A stretch of DNA of 64,000 nucleotides from Phycisphaerae bacterium (GTDB lineage: Bacteria > Planctomycetota > Phycisphaerae > UBA1845 > Fen-1342): contig JANQFV010000021.1 of NCBI GenBank assembly GCA_028277645.1, positions 1-64,000 of the forward strand. Reading direction: 5' to 3'. The position numbers and the translations under genes are program-made. Numbering within the stretch: position 1 is the first letter of the stretch; each line of letters begins with the position of its first letter. The notes beneath the pieces are model-generated. The model was not told the origin of the DNA, did no database searches, and saw nothing but the letters and a program-made list of their open reading frames with translations. Of the stretch, positions 34,913-43,772 are shown in pieces.

Positions 34913-35314
34913 ATGAACGCGCAGCCACTGCCATCAAACGCCGGCCAGAACCGTCGCGAGCCCCGGCCTCGCGTGCTGATCGTGGAGCCGGACCCGCTGA
35001 CGATGTGGTCGCTGGTCAATCATCTGGCGCGGCGGTTCGCCGTCCACTCCACTCCGAACGGCGGCTGGGCCACGGAGTTCCTGGAACGCGAACCAATCGA
35101 CCGGCTGATTCTCTCAAGTGCCCTGCCCGAAGTGGACCTGCTACGGCTGGATGAACTGGCACGCGCGCGCCAGCCGGGGGTGCGCACCGTCTTGCTGGTA
35201 ACGGCACGGGACAGCGTAGCACTGCCGCACGCCGTCAAGGTCGAGAAGCCATTCGAACTGGACGACCTCGCCCGCGCGCTCGAAGCCGGGGACTGGGAAC
35301 GCCACTCCGCCTGA
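34913..35314 (+). CDS. Degenerate receiver-like protein
   Basis: A 133-residue protein with a receiver fold pattern: VLIVEPDPLTMWSLVNHL at the N-terminus, a conserved Thr in LLVTARD and Lys in VEKPF. Where the phospho-acceptor Asp should be, the strand reads LILSSALPE, so the Asp is replaced by Ser and normal phosphorylation is not expected. It is probably a pseudo-receiver acting by binding. Start ATG 34913 because the upstream frame is low quality. Next gene is pckA; no kinase partner is adjacent. Confidence 0.72.
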   Translation: MNAQPLPSNAGQNRREPRPRVLIVEPDPLTMWSLVNHLARRFAVHSTPNGGWATEFLEREPIDRLILSSALPEVDLLRLDELARARQPGVRTVLLVTARDSVALPHAVKVEKPFELDDLARALEAGDWERHSA

Positions 35315-35460
35315 ACCCGTCGGCGTGTAAGATATCGAGCTCGACGGCCTTGCGTTCCGGGCGTCGACGGACATAATGGCTGATCTAGTACCGATTTGGA
35401 TCGAATTGGAACCCAGGGTCCCGGCGCAGCGGCGACCGGTCCAGGACAGGGCAGCGCTTC

Positions 35461-37044
35461 ATGATCAAAAGCAAGTTCGAGCTCGAAAACCACGGCCTGC
35501 ATCCCAGCAAGAACGTCTACTGGAACTCCTCGGTAGCTCATCTCGTCGAGCTCGCGGTCTCGCGCGGCGAGGGTCGGTTGACGGACCGCGGCGCGCTGGC
35601 CGTCCTGACTGGCGAACGCACGGGCCGCTCGCCGAACGACAAGTACATCGTCCGTGACGAGCGCACCGAATCGACGGTGGAGTGGGGCAAGGTCAATCAA
35701 GCGATGACGCCTGAGGTGTTCGAGACGCTACTGTCGCACACGATAGCGCACATGAACGAACGCGATCTGCACGTGGTGGACGCGTTTGTTGGAGCCGATC
35801 CGGACTACGCCGTTCCGTTGCGTGTGGTGACCACGTTTGCCTGGCACGCGTTGTTCGCGCGGCAGGTGTTTCGGCGACCGCATCGCGACCAGATGGGGTC
35901 GATGCGGCCCGAATGGCTGGTGCTGGGGGCGCCGCTGTGCAAGGCCGACGCCACGAAACTGGGCCTGCAAAGTGAACGCTACGTCGCGATGGACTTCACC
36001 CGCAAGATCGTGCTCGTCGCCGGCACGGGCTACGCGGGAGAGATCAAGAAGTCCATGTTCACGATGATGAACTATGTCCTGCCGGAGCAGGGCGTTTTTC
36101 CCATGCACTGTTCGGCGAACGTCGGGAAAGAGGGGGATGTTGCACTGTTCTTCGGACTGTCCGGGACAGGCAAGACCACCCTCAGTGCCGACCCGAATCG
36201 CTACCTGATCGGGGATGACGAGCACGGCTGGACCGAGAACGGCGTATTTAATTTCGAGGGCGGCTGTTACGCGAAGTGCATCAATCTCACGGCCTCGAAC
36301 GAACCGCAGATCTTTGACGCCTTGCGCTGGGGTGCGGTGCTCGAGAACGTTACATACCACCACGATACGCACGTGGTGGACTTTCACGATGATTCGATCA
36401 CCGAGAACACGCGCGCCGGCTATCCGCTGGAGTACATCCCGAACGCAGTCGCCGAAGGCTGGGTTAATCGACACCCGCTCGCAGTGGTATTCTTGACGTG
36501 TGATGCGTTCGGCGTGCTACCGCCGATCTCGCGTTTGACACCCGAACAGGCCATGTATCACTTCCTCAGCGGCTACACCGCGAAACTGGCGGGGACAGAG
36601 GCCGGCGTCAACGAGCCGCAGGCCACGTTCAGCACCGGTTTCGGCAAGCCGTTTTTGCCGCGCGATCCGATGGAGTACGCCACACTTCTGGCCACAAAAC
36701 TGCGCGAGCACAACGCTACGTGCTATCTTATCAACACGGGCTGGTGCCGCGGCCCGCACGGCGTGGGTGAACGCATCGACCTTTTGCAGACGCGCGCCAT
36801 GGTGACGGCCGCCCTGTCGGGCAGCCTGATCGAAGCAGAGACTGAAGAGCATCCGGTGTTCGGTTTGCACATGCCCAAGCACGTTCCGGGTGTGCAGCCC
36901 GAACTGCTCAACCCGGAAACGACTTGGCCGGATAAGGGCGCGTACGCCACAAAGGCGCGTGAACTGGCTGGTTTGTTTGCGAAGAACTTCGAGCAATACA
37001 TTTCTGCGACGGATGAAGTGCGTGCCGCGGGGCCGCGCTTGTAG
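35461..37044 (+). CDS. pckA: Phosphoenolpyruvate carboxykinase (ATP)
   Basis: The 527-residue ATP-dependent PEPCK interconverts oxaloacetate and phosphoenolpyruvate, the gateway to gluconeogenesis. Motifs: TGERTGRSPNDKYIV near residue 50, MHCSANVG near residue 218, the kinase P-loop GLSGTGKTTLSADP near residue 237 and the metal-binding GDDEHGW shortly after. The length and order are normal. Transcribed alone on the plus strand and convergent with the cytidylate-kinase-like gene. With PFOR nearby it links the C3 and C4 pools. Confidence 0.95.
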   Translation: MIKSKFELENHGLHPSKNVYWNSSVAHLVELAVSRGEGRLTDRGALAVLTGERTGRSPNDKYIVRDERTESTVEWGKVNQAMTPEVFETLLSHTIAHMNERDLHVVDAFVGADPDYAVPLRVVTTFAWHALFARQVFRRPHRDQMGSMRPEWLVLGAPLCKADATKLGLQSERYVAMDFTRKIVLVAGTGYAGEIKKSMFTMMNYVLPEQGVFPMHCSANVGKEGDVALFFGLSGTGKTTLSADPNRYLIGDDEHGWTENGVFNFEGGCYAKCINLTASNEPQIFDALRWGAVLENVTYHHDTHVVDFHDDSITENTRAGYPLEYIPNAVAEGWVNRHPLAVVFLTCDAFGVLPPISRLTPEQAMYHFLSGYTAKLAGTEAGVNEPQATFSTGFGKPFLPRDPMEYATLLATKLREHNATCYLINTGWCRGPHGVGERIDLLQTRAMVTAALSGSLIEAETEEHPVFGLHMPKHVPGVQPELLNPETTWPDKGAYATKARELAGLFAKNFEQYISATDEVRAAGPRL

Positions 37045-37071
37045 TGCGTGCCTGATCGATTCAGCCGGCAC

Positions 37072-37788
37072 CTACGCTTCAATCCTCCGCAGCCGCATGG
37101 CGGCAAGGATGAGCTCGACTGCTTGCGCTGTGTCGAAGTAGTCGAGGCTGATCGACAGATCGAAATTCGCCGGCTCGTTGGCATTCGCGCCGAAGTGCTT
37201 GCGGCGAAACTCCACGCGCTCGCGATCGATCCGTTCGACCTCGGTTCTTGCCATAGTCTCGGACGTGTTCATGCGGTCTTTCAAGGCTTGCGCACGCGTT
37301 GCCGGTAGGGCGGTGATCTGCACGCGGAGCCCGCGGTCGCGCGGCAGGATCAGGTCGGACGCACGTCCCAGGAACACCGCCGGACCCTTGCGCGCCAGCG
37401 CCAGGACGGTTTCGCTTAGGCGATAGAAGTAGTCGTCACGCCGCAACTCGCCCTGCACCAGCCAGCGGACGGTGTCCTCCAGCCAGCTCACGTCGCGCTC
37501 GTCCATGAGCTCATAGAGGTGTTTACGCATCTGATCGTCGCCGGCCATGTTCTGGAGCAGCTCCCGATCGAACACCGGCCATGCGAGCTGTTCGCCGAGT
37601 TGCGTGGCGACCTGCGAGCCGCCGGAACCGATGGCGCGTGAGAGCGCGATGAATGGCGCGACGGCAGCTTGCTCTTCGATCTCCTTCAGCCGATCCACGT
37701 GCTGGGCGCGCGTGAACTCCCAGTTACGCATCTGCTTTTCGACGATCTTGGCCAGGTCTCGGCCGGCACCAGACGGTTGTGCGGGCAT
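37072..37788 (-). CDS. Cytidylate kinase-like family protein
   Basis: A 238-residue P-loop kinase of the cytidylate-kinase-like group. The N-terminal helix is followed by IALSRAIGSGGSQVATQLGEQLAWPVFDRELL, the atypical P-loop and first helix of this group, and AVFLGRASDLIL further on. The C-terminal half (LRVQITALPATR, RVEFRRKHFG, SLDYFDTAQAVELI) matches the family lid and tail. It is a paralogue of Cmk of uncertain substrate, since the true cmk is normally a separate gene. GGGAGGTG precedes the ATG. Confidence 0.83.
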   Translation of the reverse strand: MPAQPSGAGRDLAKIVEKQMRNWEFTRAQHVDRLKEIEEQAAVAPFIALSRAIGSGGSQVATQLGEQLAWPVFDRELLQNMAGDDQMRKHLYELMDERDVSWLEDTVRWLVQGELRRDDYFYRLSETVLALARKGPAVFLGRASDLILPRDRGLRVQITALPATRAQALKDRMNTSETMARTEVERIDRERVEFRRKHFGANANEPANFDLSISLDYFDTAQAVELILAAMRLRRIEA

Positions 37789-37858
37789 GTATCACCTCCC
37801 AGACTGATTATAACCGGCATGATTTAGGCGCACACCGCGTTTGTGCCGCAAACGAGAA

Positions 37859-37894
37859 GCCGCCGGCACGCGTGTCATCCACGGGGCCGGCGGC
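37859..37894 (-). terminator. Possible terminator of the nifJ-DHOD operon
   Basis: A perfect 9-bp stem GCCGCCGGC/GCCGGCGGC with an 18-base loop, 25 bp after the stop of the DHOD-like gene in its reading direction. It is followed on the minus strand by TTCTCGTTT, a short T-rich stretch. The position and tail suit an intrinsic terminator, though the T-tract is weak. Confidence 0.55.
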
Positions 37895-37919
37895 AATGTG
37901 ATCCCCTGTCGTGCGTGAG

Positions 37920-38909
37920 CTACACGTAGCTGTTCAGCGACTTCATGTAGTTGGCCCGTTCGAAGGCGGTCGGATCGGGTATGGAGCGCTGGCTCATGCT
38001 GCCTTTCATCTGCGTGACCGACTCGTAGACGCGCTCCTCCATCCACTGCGTCATCTCGCTGAGGATGTTGGCAACCGCCGCCGGGCCCTGGCGGAGCAAC
38101 ACGGAGCACACCTGAGTCACGTCAGCGCCGGCCATCAGCATCTTGATCGCGTCGGCACCGGTTGCGATGCCGGTCGTGGCGGCGAGGCTGGCCTCGACGT
38201 TTCCGTGCAGAATGGCGATCCACCGCAGCGGCAACCGCATCTCGAACGGCGTGCTGAGCACCAGATCGGGCACGACTTCGAGCTGTTCCAGGTCGATGTC
38301 CGGTTGGTAGAAGCGGTTGAACAGCACGAGGCCGTCGGCGCCGGCCTGATCCAGCTTCTTGGCCATGCTGGCGGTCGCGCTGAAGTACGGGCTGAGCTTT
38401 ACCGCGATGGGGATGGTCACCGCCGTCTTGACGGCCTTGAGGATGTCGAGGTAGCGCGTCTCGACGTGTTCGCCGTCGAGGGTGGGGTCGGCCGCTACGT
38501 AGTAGATGTTCAGTTCCAGCGCGTCGGCGCCGGCTTCCTGCATCTTGGCTGCATACTCCGTCCAGCCGCCCACGCTGCTTCCGTTCAGGCTGGCGATGAC
38601 GGGAATGTCGACCGCCGCTTTAGCCGAGCGGATGAGCTCAAGATATTCGTCGGGCGCGTGCCGATACTCCTCCGGTTCGGGGAAGAAGCTGGTCATCTCG
38701 GCGTAGAACTCGGTGCCGTGCGTCGTATGGTGCTGCAATTCGTCCTGCTCGTGTGCAATCTGCTCTTCAAACAAGGAGTGCAGCACAAGCGCCGCCGCGC
38801 CGTGCTCGGCGAGTTGCTGAATCGAATCCAAGTTAGCGGTCATCGGACTGGCCGACGCGACCACGGGGTTCTTGAGCGTCAGACCGAGGTATTGAGTCGA
38901 AAGGTCCAT
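37920..38909 (-). CDS. Dihydroorotate dehydrogenase-like protein
   Basis: A 329-residue TIM-barrel flavoprotein of the DHOD-like family that is often encoded next to pyruvate:ferredoxin oxidoreductase. The barrel opens with TQYLGLTLKNPVVASASPM. IPVIASLNGSSVGGW, DALELNIYYVAADP and PIAVKLSPYFS are family sequences. The position of the classical catalytic Cys/Ser of DHODs is not evident, and true PyrD activity is uncertain; coupling to the PFOR ferredoxin pool is an inference. It starts 33 bp after nifJ, with GGAA upstream of ATG. Confidence 0.88.
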   Translation of the reverse strand: MDLSTQYLGLTLKNPVVASASPMTANLDSIQQLAEHGAAALVLHSLFEEQIAHEQDELQHHTTHGTEFYAEMTSFFPEPEEYRHAPDEYLELIRSAKAAVDIPVIASLNGSSVGGWTEYAAKMQEAGADALELNIYYVAADPTLDGEHVETRYLDILKAVKTAVTIPIAVKLSPYFSATASMAKKLDQAGADGLVLFNRFYQPDIDLEQLEVVPDLVLSTPFEMRLPLRWIAILHGNVEASLAATTGIATGADAIKMLMAGADVTQVCSVLLRQGPAAVANILSEMTQWMEERVYESVTQMKGSMSQRSIPDPTAFERANYMKSLNSYV

Positions 38910-38942
38910 CGCGGAAGTTCCTTTGGCGTTTGAGTCTCTGCT

Positions 38943-41900
38943 CTAGTTTCCGTTGCCGTCCGCTGCGACCTGCATCGCGGCGAGCTGTTCGTACATGCCC
39001 CAACGACGCGCGACGTCCTGCTTGCCGAGCGCGAGCAGCTTTTTCGCCTGTTCGGGCTTGATCTTGGTCAACATCTTGAAGCGGTTCTGCTTGTACGCGT
39101 AGTCCTCGTAGGCCAGCGTCGGCTTCTTCGAGTCGAGCTGGAGCGGGTTCTTGCCCTCAGCTGCGAGGTCCGGGTTGTAGCGGTAGAGCGGGAAGTGTCC
39201 GCTCTGCACGGCTGCCTTCTGCGTGTCGAAGCCGGTCCGCATGTTAATGCCGTGGGCGATGCAGTGGCTGTAGGCGATGATCAGCGACGGGCCGTCGTAC
39301 GCCTCGGCCTCGATGAACGCCTTGACTGTCTGCTGGTCATTGGCACCCATCGCACACGTCGCGACGTAGATGTTCCCGTACGTCATCGAGATCAGGCCGA
39401 GATCTTTCTTACCCATCGGCTTACCGCCGGCGGCAAACTTCGCGATCGCACCGCGCGGTGTGGCCTTCGAGCACTGTCCACCGGTGTTTGAATAGACCTC
39501 GGTGTCCAGCACGAGGACGTTCACGTTGCGGCCGCTGGCCAGCACGTGATCCAGGCCGCCGTAGCCGATGTCGTAGGCCCAGCCGTCACCACCCACGATC
39601 CATACGCTCTTTTTCACGAGCATGTCGGCGATTTCGAGCAGTCGGCGGGCGTCGGGGATGTCGACGTTGGCGAGCTTCTGCTTCATGTCGGCCACGCGCC
39701 GGCGCTGACCCTCGATTTCCTCGTCGGTGTGCTGCACGGCGTTGATCAGGCCGGTGGCGAGATCCTCACCGATATTGGCCCGCAGGCGATCAACCAGCTC
39801 GCGGGCATACTCGGCATGCTTGTCGATCGTCAGACGGTAGCCCAGGCCGAACTCGGCGTTGTCCTCGAACAGCGAGTTACACCAGGACGGTCCGCGGCCC
39901 TCGCGGTTGATCACCCACGGAGCGGTCGGCAGGTTGCCACCGTAGATCGATGAACAGCCGGTGGCGTTGGCGATCACGGAGCGATCGCCGAAGAGCTGGG
40001 AGACGAGTTTGTAGTACGGCGTTTCGCCGCAGCCGGAGCAGGCCCCGGAGTACTCGAACAGCGGCTGAAGGAACTGCGAGCCCTTGACCGTGTTGATCCG
40101 CAGCTTGCTGCGATCGACTTCGGGCAGGTCCAGGAAGAACTCGTAGTTCTCACGCTCCGGCTCGCGCAATGGCGGCTGGAACTCCATATTGATCGCCTTG
40201 AGCCGCACTTCCTTCTTGTTCTTGGCCGGGCAGATCTCGACGCACACGCCGCAGCCGGTGCAATCCTCAGGAGCGACCTGAATGGTGGTCACGCAGCCTT
40301 CGAGTTCCTTGCCGATGTACTTGGCGTGCTTGAAGGTTGCGGGGGCACCGTCGAGGTGTTTGGTCTCGTAGGCCTTCATTCGGATCGCCGCGTGCGGGCA
40401 GACCAGGGCACACTTGCCGCACTGGATGCACACCTCGGGGTCCCAGACCGGGATCTCGAGCGCGATGTTGCGCTTCTCCCAGCGGGTCGTGTAGGTCGGG
40501 AAGGTGCCATCGTGGGGCAGCTTGCTGGTGGGCAGGTCGTCGCCGCGGAAGACGATCATCGGTCCGAGCACTTCCTTGACGAACTCGGGCGCCTCTTCCG
40601 GAACGGCGGGCCGCATCTCGACGGTGCTGGTCGCCTCGGCCGGCACCGGAATCTCGTACATGTTCTTCAGTGCCTGGTCGACGGCGTTCCAGTTTTTCTT
40701 GACGACTTCTTCGCCCTTGCGGCCGTACTCCTTCTTGATCGCGTCCTTGATGGACTGGATCGCTTCGTCACGCGGCAGCACGCCCGAGATGGCGAAAAAA
40801 CACGTCTGCATGATCGTGTTCACGCGGGCGCCCATGCCGGTCTCTTTGGCGACCTTGTAGGCATCGATAGCGAACACCTTGAGTTTCTTGTCGATGACCT
40901 GCTGTTGCACGAAGCGTGGCATGCGATCCCACGTCTCTTCCTGTGGGAAGGGGCTGTTGACCAGGAAGACGGCGCCGTCGATCGCGTTCGTGAGCAGGTC
41001 GTATTTCTCGAGGAACGCCCAGTTGTGGCAGGCCACGAAGTTCGACTTCGAGATGAGGTATGTCGAACGAATCGGCTTCGGCCCGAAACGCAGGTGCGAG
41101 ACCGTCATCGAGCCGGCCTTCTTCGAGTCGTAGACGAAGTAGCCCTGCGCGTAGTTCTCGGTGCCCTCGCCGATGATCTTGATCGAGTTCTTGTTGGCAC
41201 CCACGGTGCCGTCGGCGCCGAGGCCGTAGAACATGGCCCGCACGACGTCCTTGTCTTCGGTCGTGAAGTTGGCGTCGTAGTCGAGGCTGGTATTCGTGAC
41301 GTCTTCCTTGATGCCGATCGTAAAGTGGTTCCGCGGCTCGGCCTGTGCGAGGTTCTCATAGATCGCCGCGACCATGGCCGGCGTGAACTCCTTGCTCGAC
41401 AAACCGTAGCGGCCGCCGACGATGCGCTGCAATGCGGCCGGCCGCTTGCCGGCGGCACATGCCTCGCCGAATGCCGTCACGACGTCCTTGTACATGGGTT
41501 CACCGGCCGCGCCAGGCTCCTTCGTGCGGTCCATGACCGCGATCGATTTGGCGGTCGCCGGCAGGGCGTTCATCAGCGCGGTGCCGTCGAACGGGCGGAA
41601 CAACCGCACCTTGATCATGCCGACCTTCTCGCCTTGCGCGTTGAGATAGTCGACGGCCTCGTGCGCGGCCTCGGCACCGGAGCCCATGATGATGATTACA
41701 CGTTCGGCGTCGGGAGCTCCGACGTAATCGAACAAGTGGTACTGTCGCCCGGCGACCTGCGCGAAGCGATCCATGATCGACTGCACGATTGCGGGCGTCT
41801 TGTTGTAGAACGGATTGACGGTCTCGCGGGCCTGGAAGAATACGTCCGGATTCTGCGCGGTGCCGCGGATCTTGGGCCTGTCGGGGGTCAGTGCCCGATC

Positions 41901-42515
41901 ACGATGTTCGCTGACGCACTTCTCGTCGATCACCGCGAGCATGTCTTCGGGGGTCAGCTCCTCGATCTTCGACACTTCGTGCGAGCTGCGGAAGCCGTCG
42001 AAGAAGTGGATGAATGGCAGACGGCTCTCCAGGGAAGCCGCGTGCGTGATCAGGGCCAAGTCCATGATTTCCTGGATCGAGCCCGAGGCCAGCATGCCAA
42101 AGCCGGTGGCCCGGCACGCCATCACGTCACTGTGATCGCCAAAGATGCTCAGCGCGTGTGCCGCGACCGTGCGGGCCGACACGTGATACACGGTCGGCGA
42201 CAGCTCACCGGCCATCTTGAACATGGTCGGGATCATCAGCAGGAGGCCCTGCGATGCCGTGAACGTGGTGGTCAACGCGCCAGTGGCCGCTGCGCCGTGA
42301 ACTGCTGCGCAGGCGCCGCCCTCGCTCTGCATTTCGACGACGTCGGGGATCGTGCCCCAGGCGTTGGGCAGGTCACGGGCGGACCACTCGTCAGCCCACT
42401 CGCCCATCGGCGAGGAAGGGGTGATCGGGTAGATCGCGATCACCTCGCTCAATTGGTGCGCGACGTGTGCCGCCGCCTGATTGCCGTCGATGGTTACCAT
42501 GCGCCGCTTGCTCAT
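38943..42515 (-). CDS. nifJ: Pyruvate:ferredoxin (flavodoxin) oxidoreductase
   Basis: The 1190-residue single-chain PFOR oxidises pyruvate with CoA to acetyl-CoA and CO2, reducing ferredoxin or flavodoxin. Domain order is standard: N-terminal pyrimidine domain with YPITPSSPMGEW, domains II-III (gamma), a 2[4Fe-4S] ferredoxin domain with CIQCGKCALVCP and CTGCGVCVEICP near residues 690-760, and a TPP domain with CSGCGETPYYK, NATGCSS and GDGWAYDIGYGG. All cluster Cys are present. Start ATG 42515 behind GGGAGACGCAGG; the preceding leader has a hairpin. The enzyme is oxygen-sensitive in most hosts, suggesting a low-oxygen life phase. Confidence 0.96.
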   Translation of the reverse strand: MSKRRMVTIDGNQAAAHVAHQLSEVIAIYPITPSSPMGEWADEWSARDLPNAWGTIPDVVEMQSEGGACAAVHGAAATGALTTTFTASQGLLLMIPTMFKMAGELSPTVYHVSARTVAAHALSIFGDHSDVMACRATGFGMLASGSIQEIMDLALITHAASLESRLPFIHFFDGFRSSHEVSKIEELTPEDMLAVIDEKCVSEHRDRALTPDRPKIRGTAQNPDVFFQARETVNPFYNKTPAIVQSIMDRFAQVAGRQYHLFDYVGAPDAERVIIIMGSGAEAAHEAVDYLNAQGEKVGMIKVRLFRPFDGTALMNALPATAKSIAVMDRTKEPGAAGEPMYKDVVTAFGEACAAGKRPAALQRIVGGRYGLSSKEFTPAMVAAIYENLAQAEPRNHFTIGIKEDVTNTSLDYDANFTTEDKDVVRAMFYGLGADGTVGANKNSIKIIGEGTENYAQGYFVYDSKKAGSMTVSHLRFGPKPIRSTYLISKSNFVACHNWAFLEKYDLLTNAIDGAVFLVNSPFPQEETWDRMPRFVQQQVIDKKLKVFAIDAYKVAKETGMGARVNTIMQTCFFAISGVLPRDEAIQSIKDAIKKEYGRKGEEVVKKNWNAVDQALKNMYEIPVPAEATSTVEMRPAVPEEAPEFVKEVLGPMIVFRGDDLPTSKLPHDGTFPTYTTRWEKRNIALEIPVWDPEVCIQCGKCALVCPHAAIRMKAYETKHLDGAPATFKHAKYIGKELEGCVTTIQVAPEDCTGCGVCVEICPAKNKKEVRLKAINMEFQPPLREPERENYEFFLDLPEVDRSKLRINTVKGSQFLQPLFEYSGACSGCGETPYYKLVSQLFGDRSVIANATGCSSIYGGNLPTAPWVINREGRGPSWCNSLFEDNAEFGLGYRLTIDKHAEYARELVDRLRANIGEDLATGLINAVQHTDEEIEGQRRRVADMKQKLANVDIPDARRLLEIADMLVKKSVWIVGGDGWAYDIGYGGLDHVLASGRNVNVLVLDTEVYSNTGGQCSKATPRGAIAKFAAGGKPMGKKDLGLISMTYGNIYVATCAMGANDQQTVKAFIEAEAYDGPSLIIAYSHCIAHGINMRTGFDTQKAAVQSGHFPLYRYNPDLAAEGKNPLQLDSKKPTLAYEDYAYKQNRFKMLTKIKPEQAKKLLALGKQDVARRWGMYEQLAAMQVAADGNGN

Positions 42516-42874
42516 AAGCCTGCGTCTCCCTTGATCCGGGTCACCAACCCGCGGTGGGGTTTCCCACCCGGATCGGCGTATATCGAAGCCTCGGTACGGC
42601 CCGGGCGAGTCTGGGTGTGGCGCCGCTGGATGGACAGGCATCCCGCGCGTCCCGGCGACCCGCGCCGAAACATTCTCTCTACTAACTAACCTTGAACTCT
42701 GCAAGGCGCGTGCCGCAGGCGTCCGCGAATTCGATGCACCGCGTGCGGCTCAAACGCAGTCGGTGCTATCTATGTGGAGGGCACAGGGATGCGGAGTGTG
42801 GATTTCCACGCACAACGCGGGTTTCATCGCTCGCCGAAAGTCGTACTAATTCGGTGCGTTTCCCGCCGCGCGGT
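42516..42874. other. Intergenic region upstream of nifJ
   Basis: About 360 bp between the start of nifJ and the stop of the HypB-like gene, both on the minus strand. It contains the hairpin at 42533-42574 close to the nifJ start; the rest shows no gene. A nifJ promoter is expected here, as the gap is too long for a tight operon with the HypB-like gene. Confidence 0.5.
42533..42574 (-). promoter_or_regulatory. Nested hairpin in the nifJ 5' leader
   Basis: Outer arms GATCCGGGT and ACCCGGATC (9 bp, perfect) enclose AACCC/GGGTT, which can form an inner hairpin. The structure ends about 18 bases upstream of the nifJ ATG and close to its Shine-Dalgarno, so it could influence translation or transcript stability. 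It matches no riboswitch class that I recognise. Confidence 0.5.
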
Positions 42875-43570
42875 TCACACGCCAGCCGGCTCGAACAGGG
42901 ACTCGCGCTGACGAACGTCCGGCCGCTGGGCGCGCACGTAGCCAAGCAGCCAACCCGCCAGCCGGTCGATGCCGACACGGTTGCGCGCGTCGGTGCAGAT
43001 TACCTCCGCGGCCGGGTTGAGCCGCTGCAACTGTTCCACTGTCGCGTCGAGATCAAAATCGACGTGCGACACGAGGTCGTACTTCGAGAGCAGCACAAGG
43101 GCGGCGTCGCGGTAGAGGTCCGCGTACTTCGAAAGCTGCTGTGGACCGTCAGTGATGCTCATTACGGCAATTCGAAGGTGCTGCCCGAGATCCACCCGAC
43201 CGGGCTGGATCGCGTTCCCGACGTTTTCGATCAGGAGCAGGTCGAGCTGGTCGAGCGGCAGCTCGTCGGTCGCGCCTTGCACCTGAGCGGCGCTGACGTA
43301 TGTGTCGCGCTGCGTGAATACTTGAACGACGGGGATTCCGGCTGCCTCGAAGGTGGCGGCTTCGGGTGCCGCCGCCGGATCTGCCAAAACCAGGCCCAGT
43401 CGTAGGCGATCGCTCATTCGTCGTGCGACCGCCTCCAGCAGACTGGTCTTGCCGCTGCCCGCAGCGCCGACGACGTTGACGACGGTAACGCCCGCCGCGT
43501 CGAATCGGCGGCGGTTATCCCATGCGGCACGAGGGTACGACGGTAGCTCGCGGATGGTCGGTGTGCTCAT
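42875..43570 (-). CDS. HypB-like GTPase lacking the metal-binding Cys/His
   Basis: A 231-residue SIMIBI-class GTPase with the HypB layout: P-loop GAAGSGKTS at residues 35-43, LLLIENVGN at 111-119, LSVTEG-like MSITDG, and KYDLV for guanine recognition. HypB delivers nickel to hydrogenase or urease. In remembered E. coli HypB the metal site is GKGCHLDAQ plus a Cys after ENVGN; here the aligned residues are Thr90, Tyr91 and Gln122, so all three ligands are gone. The switch GDxxT is also changed (LADPAAA). No hydrogenase, urease or other hyp gene is near. GGAGAC precedes the ATG. Confidence 0.82.
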   Translation of the reverse strand: MSTPTIRELPSYPRAAWDNRRRFDAAGVTVVNVVGAAGSGKTSLLEAVARRMSDRLRLGLVLADPAAAPEAATFEAAGIPVVQVFTQRDTYVSAAQVQGATDELPLDQLDLLLIENVGNAIQPGRVDLGQHLRIAVMSITDGPQQLSKYADLYRDAALVLLSKYDLVSHVDFDLDATVEQLQRLNPAAEVICTDARNRVGIDRLAGWLLGYVRAQRPDVRQRESLFEPAGV

Positions 43571-43772
43571 TGGCCGTCTCCGGTTGATCGTTCCGCCAGT
43601 TTCTCGGGCTGATATGTCGAGTCTCCGTGTGTCTACAAGTTCGACACAGAGCTTCGGACTGCGATCGACGAACTGCGGCTTCCCCAGTGAATGAGGAGGC
43701 TCCTAACCGGCCTCTAATGAAGAATTACCACAGTTCCGGCCGATCGTCCAGAAAAATCCCGAACCGCGCCCG

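Noticed and set aside
40326..42689. 787-codon open frame on the plus strand opposite nifJ
   Set aside because: It is fully antisense to a PFOR with all cofactor motifs; long shadows are expected in GC-rich coding DNA, and its composition (His/Arg/Asp/Val-rich) is that of a reverse-frame shadow.
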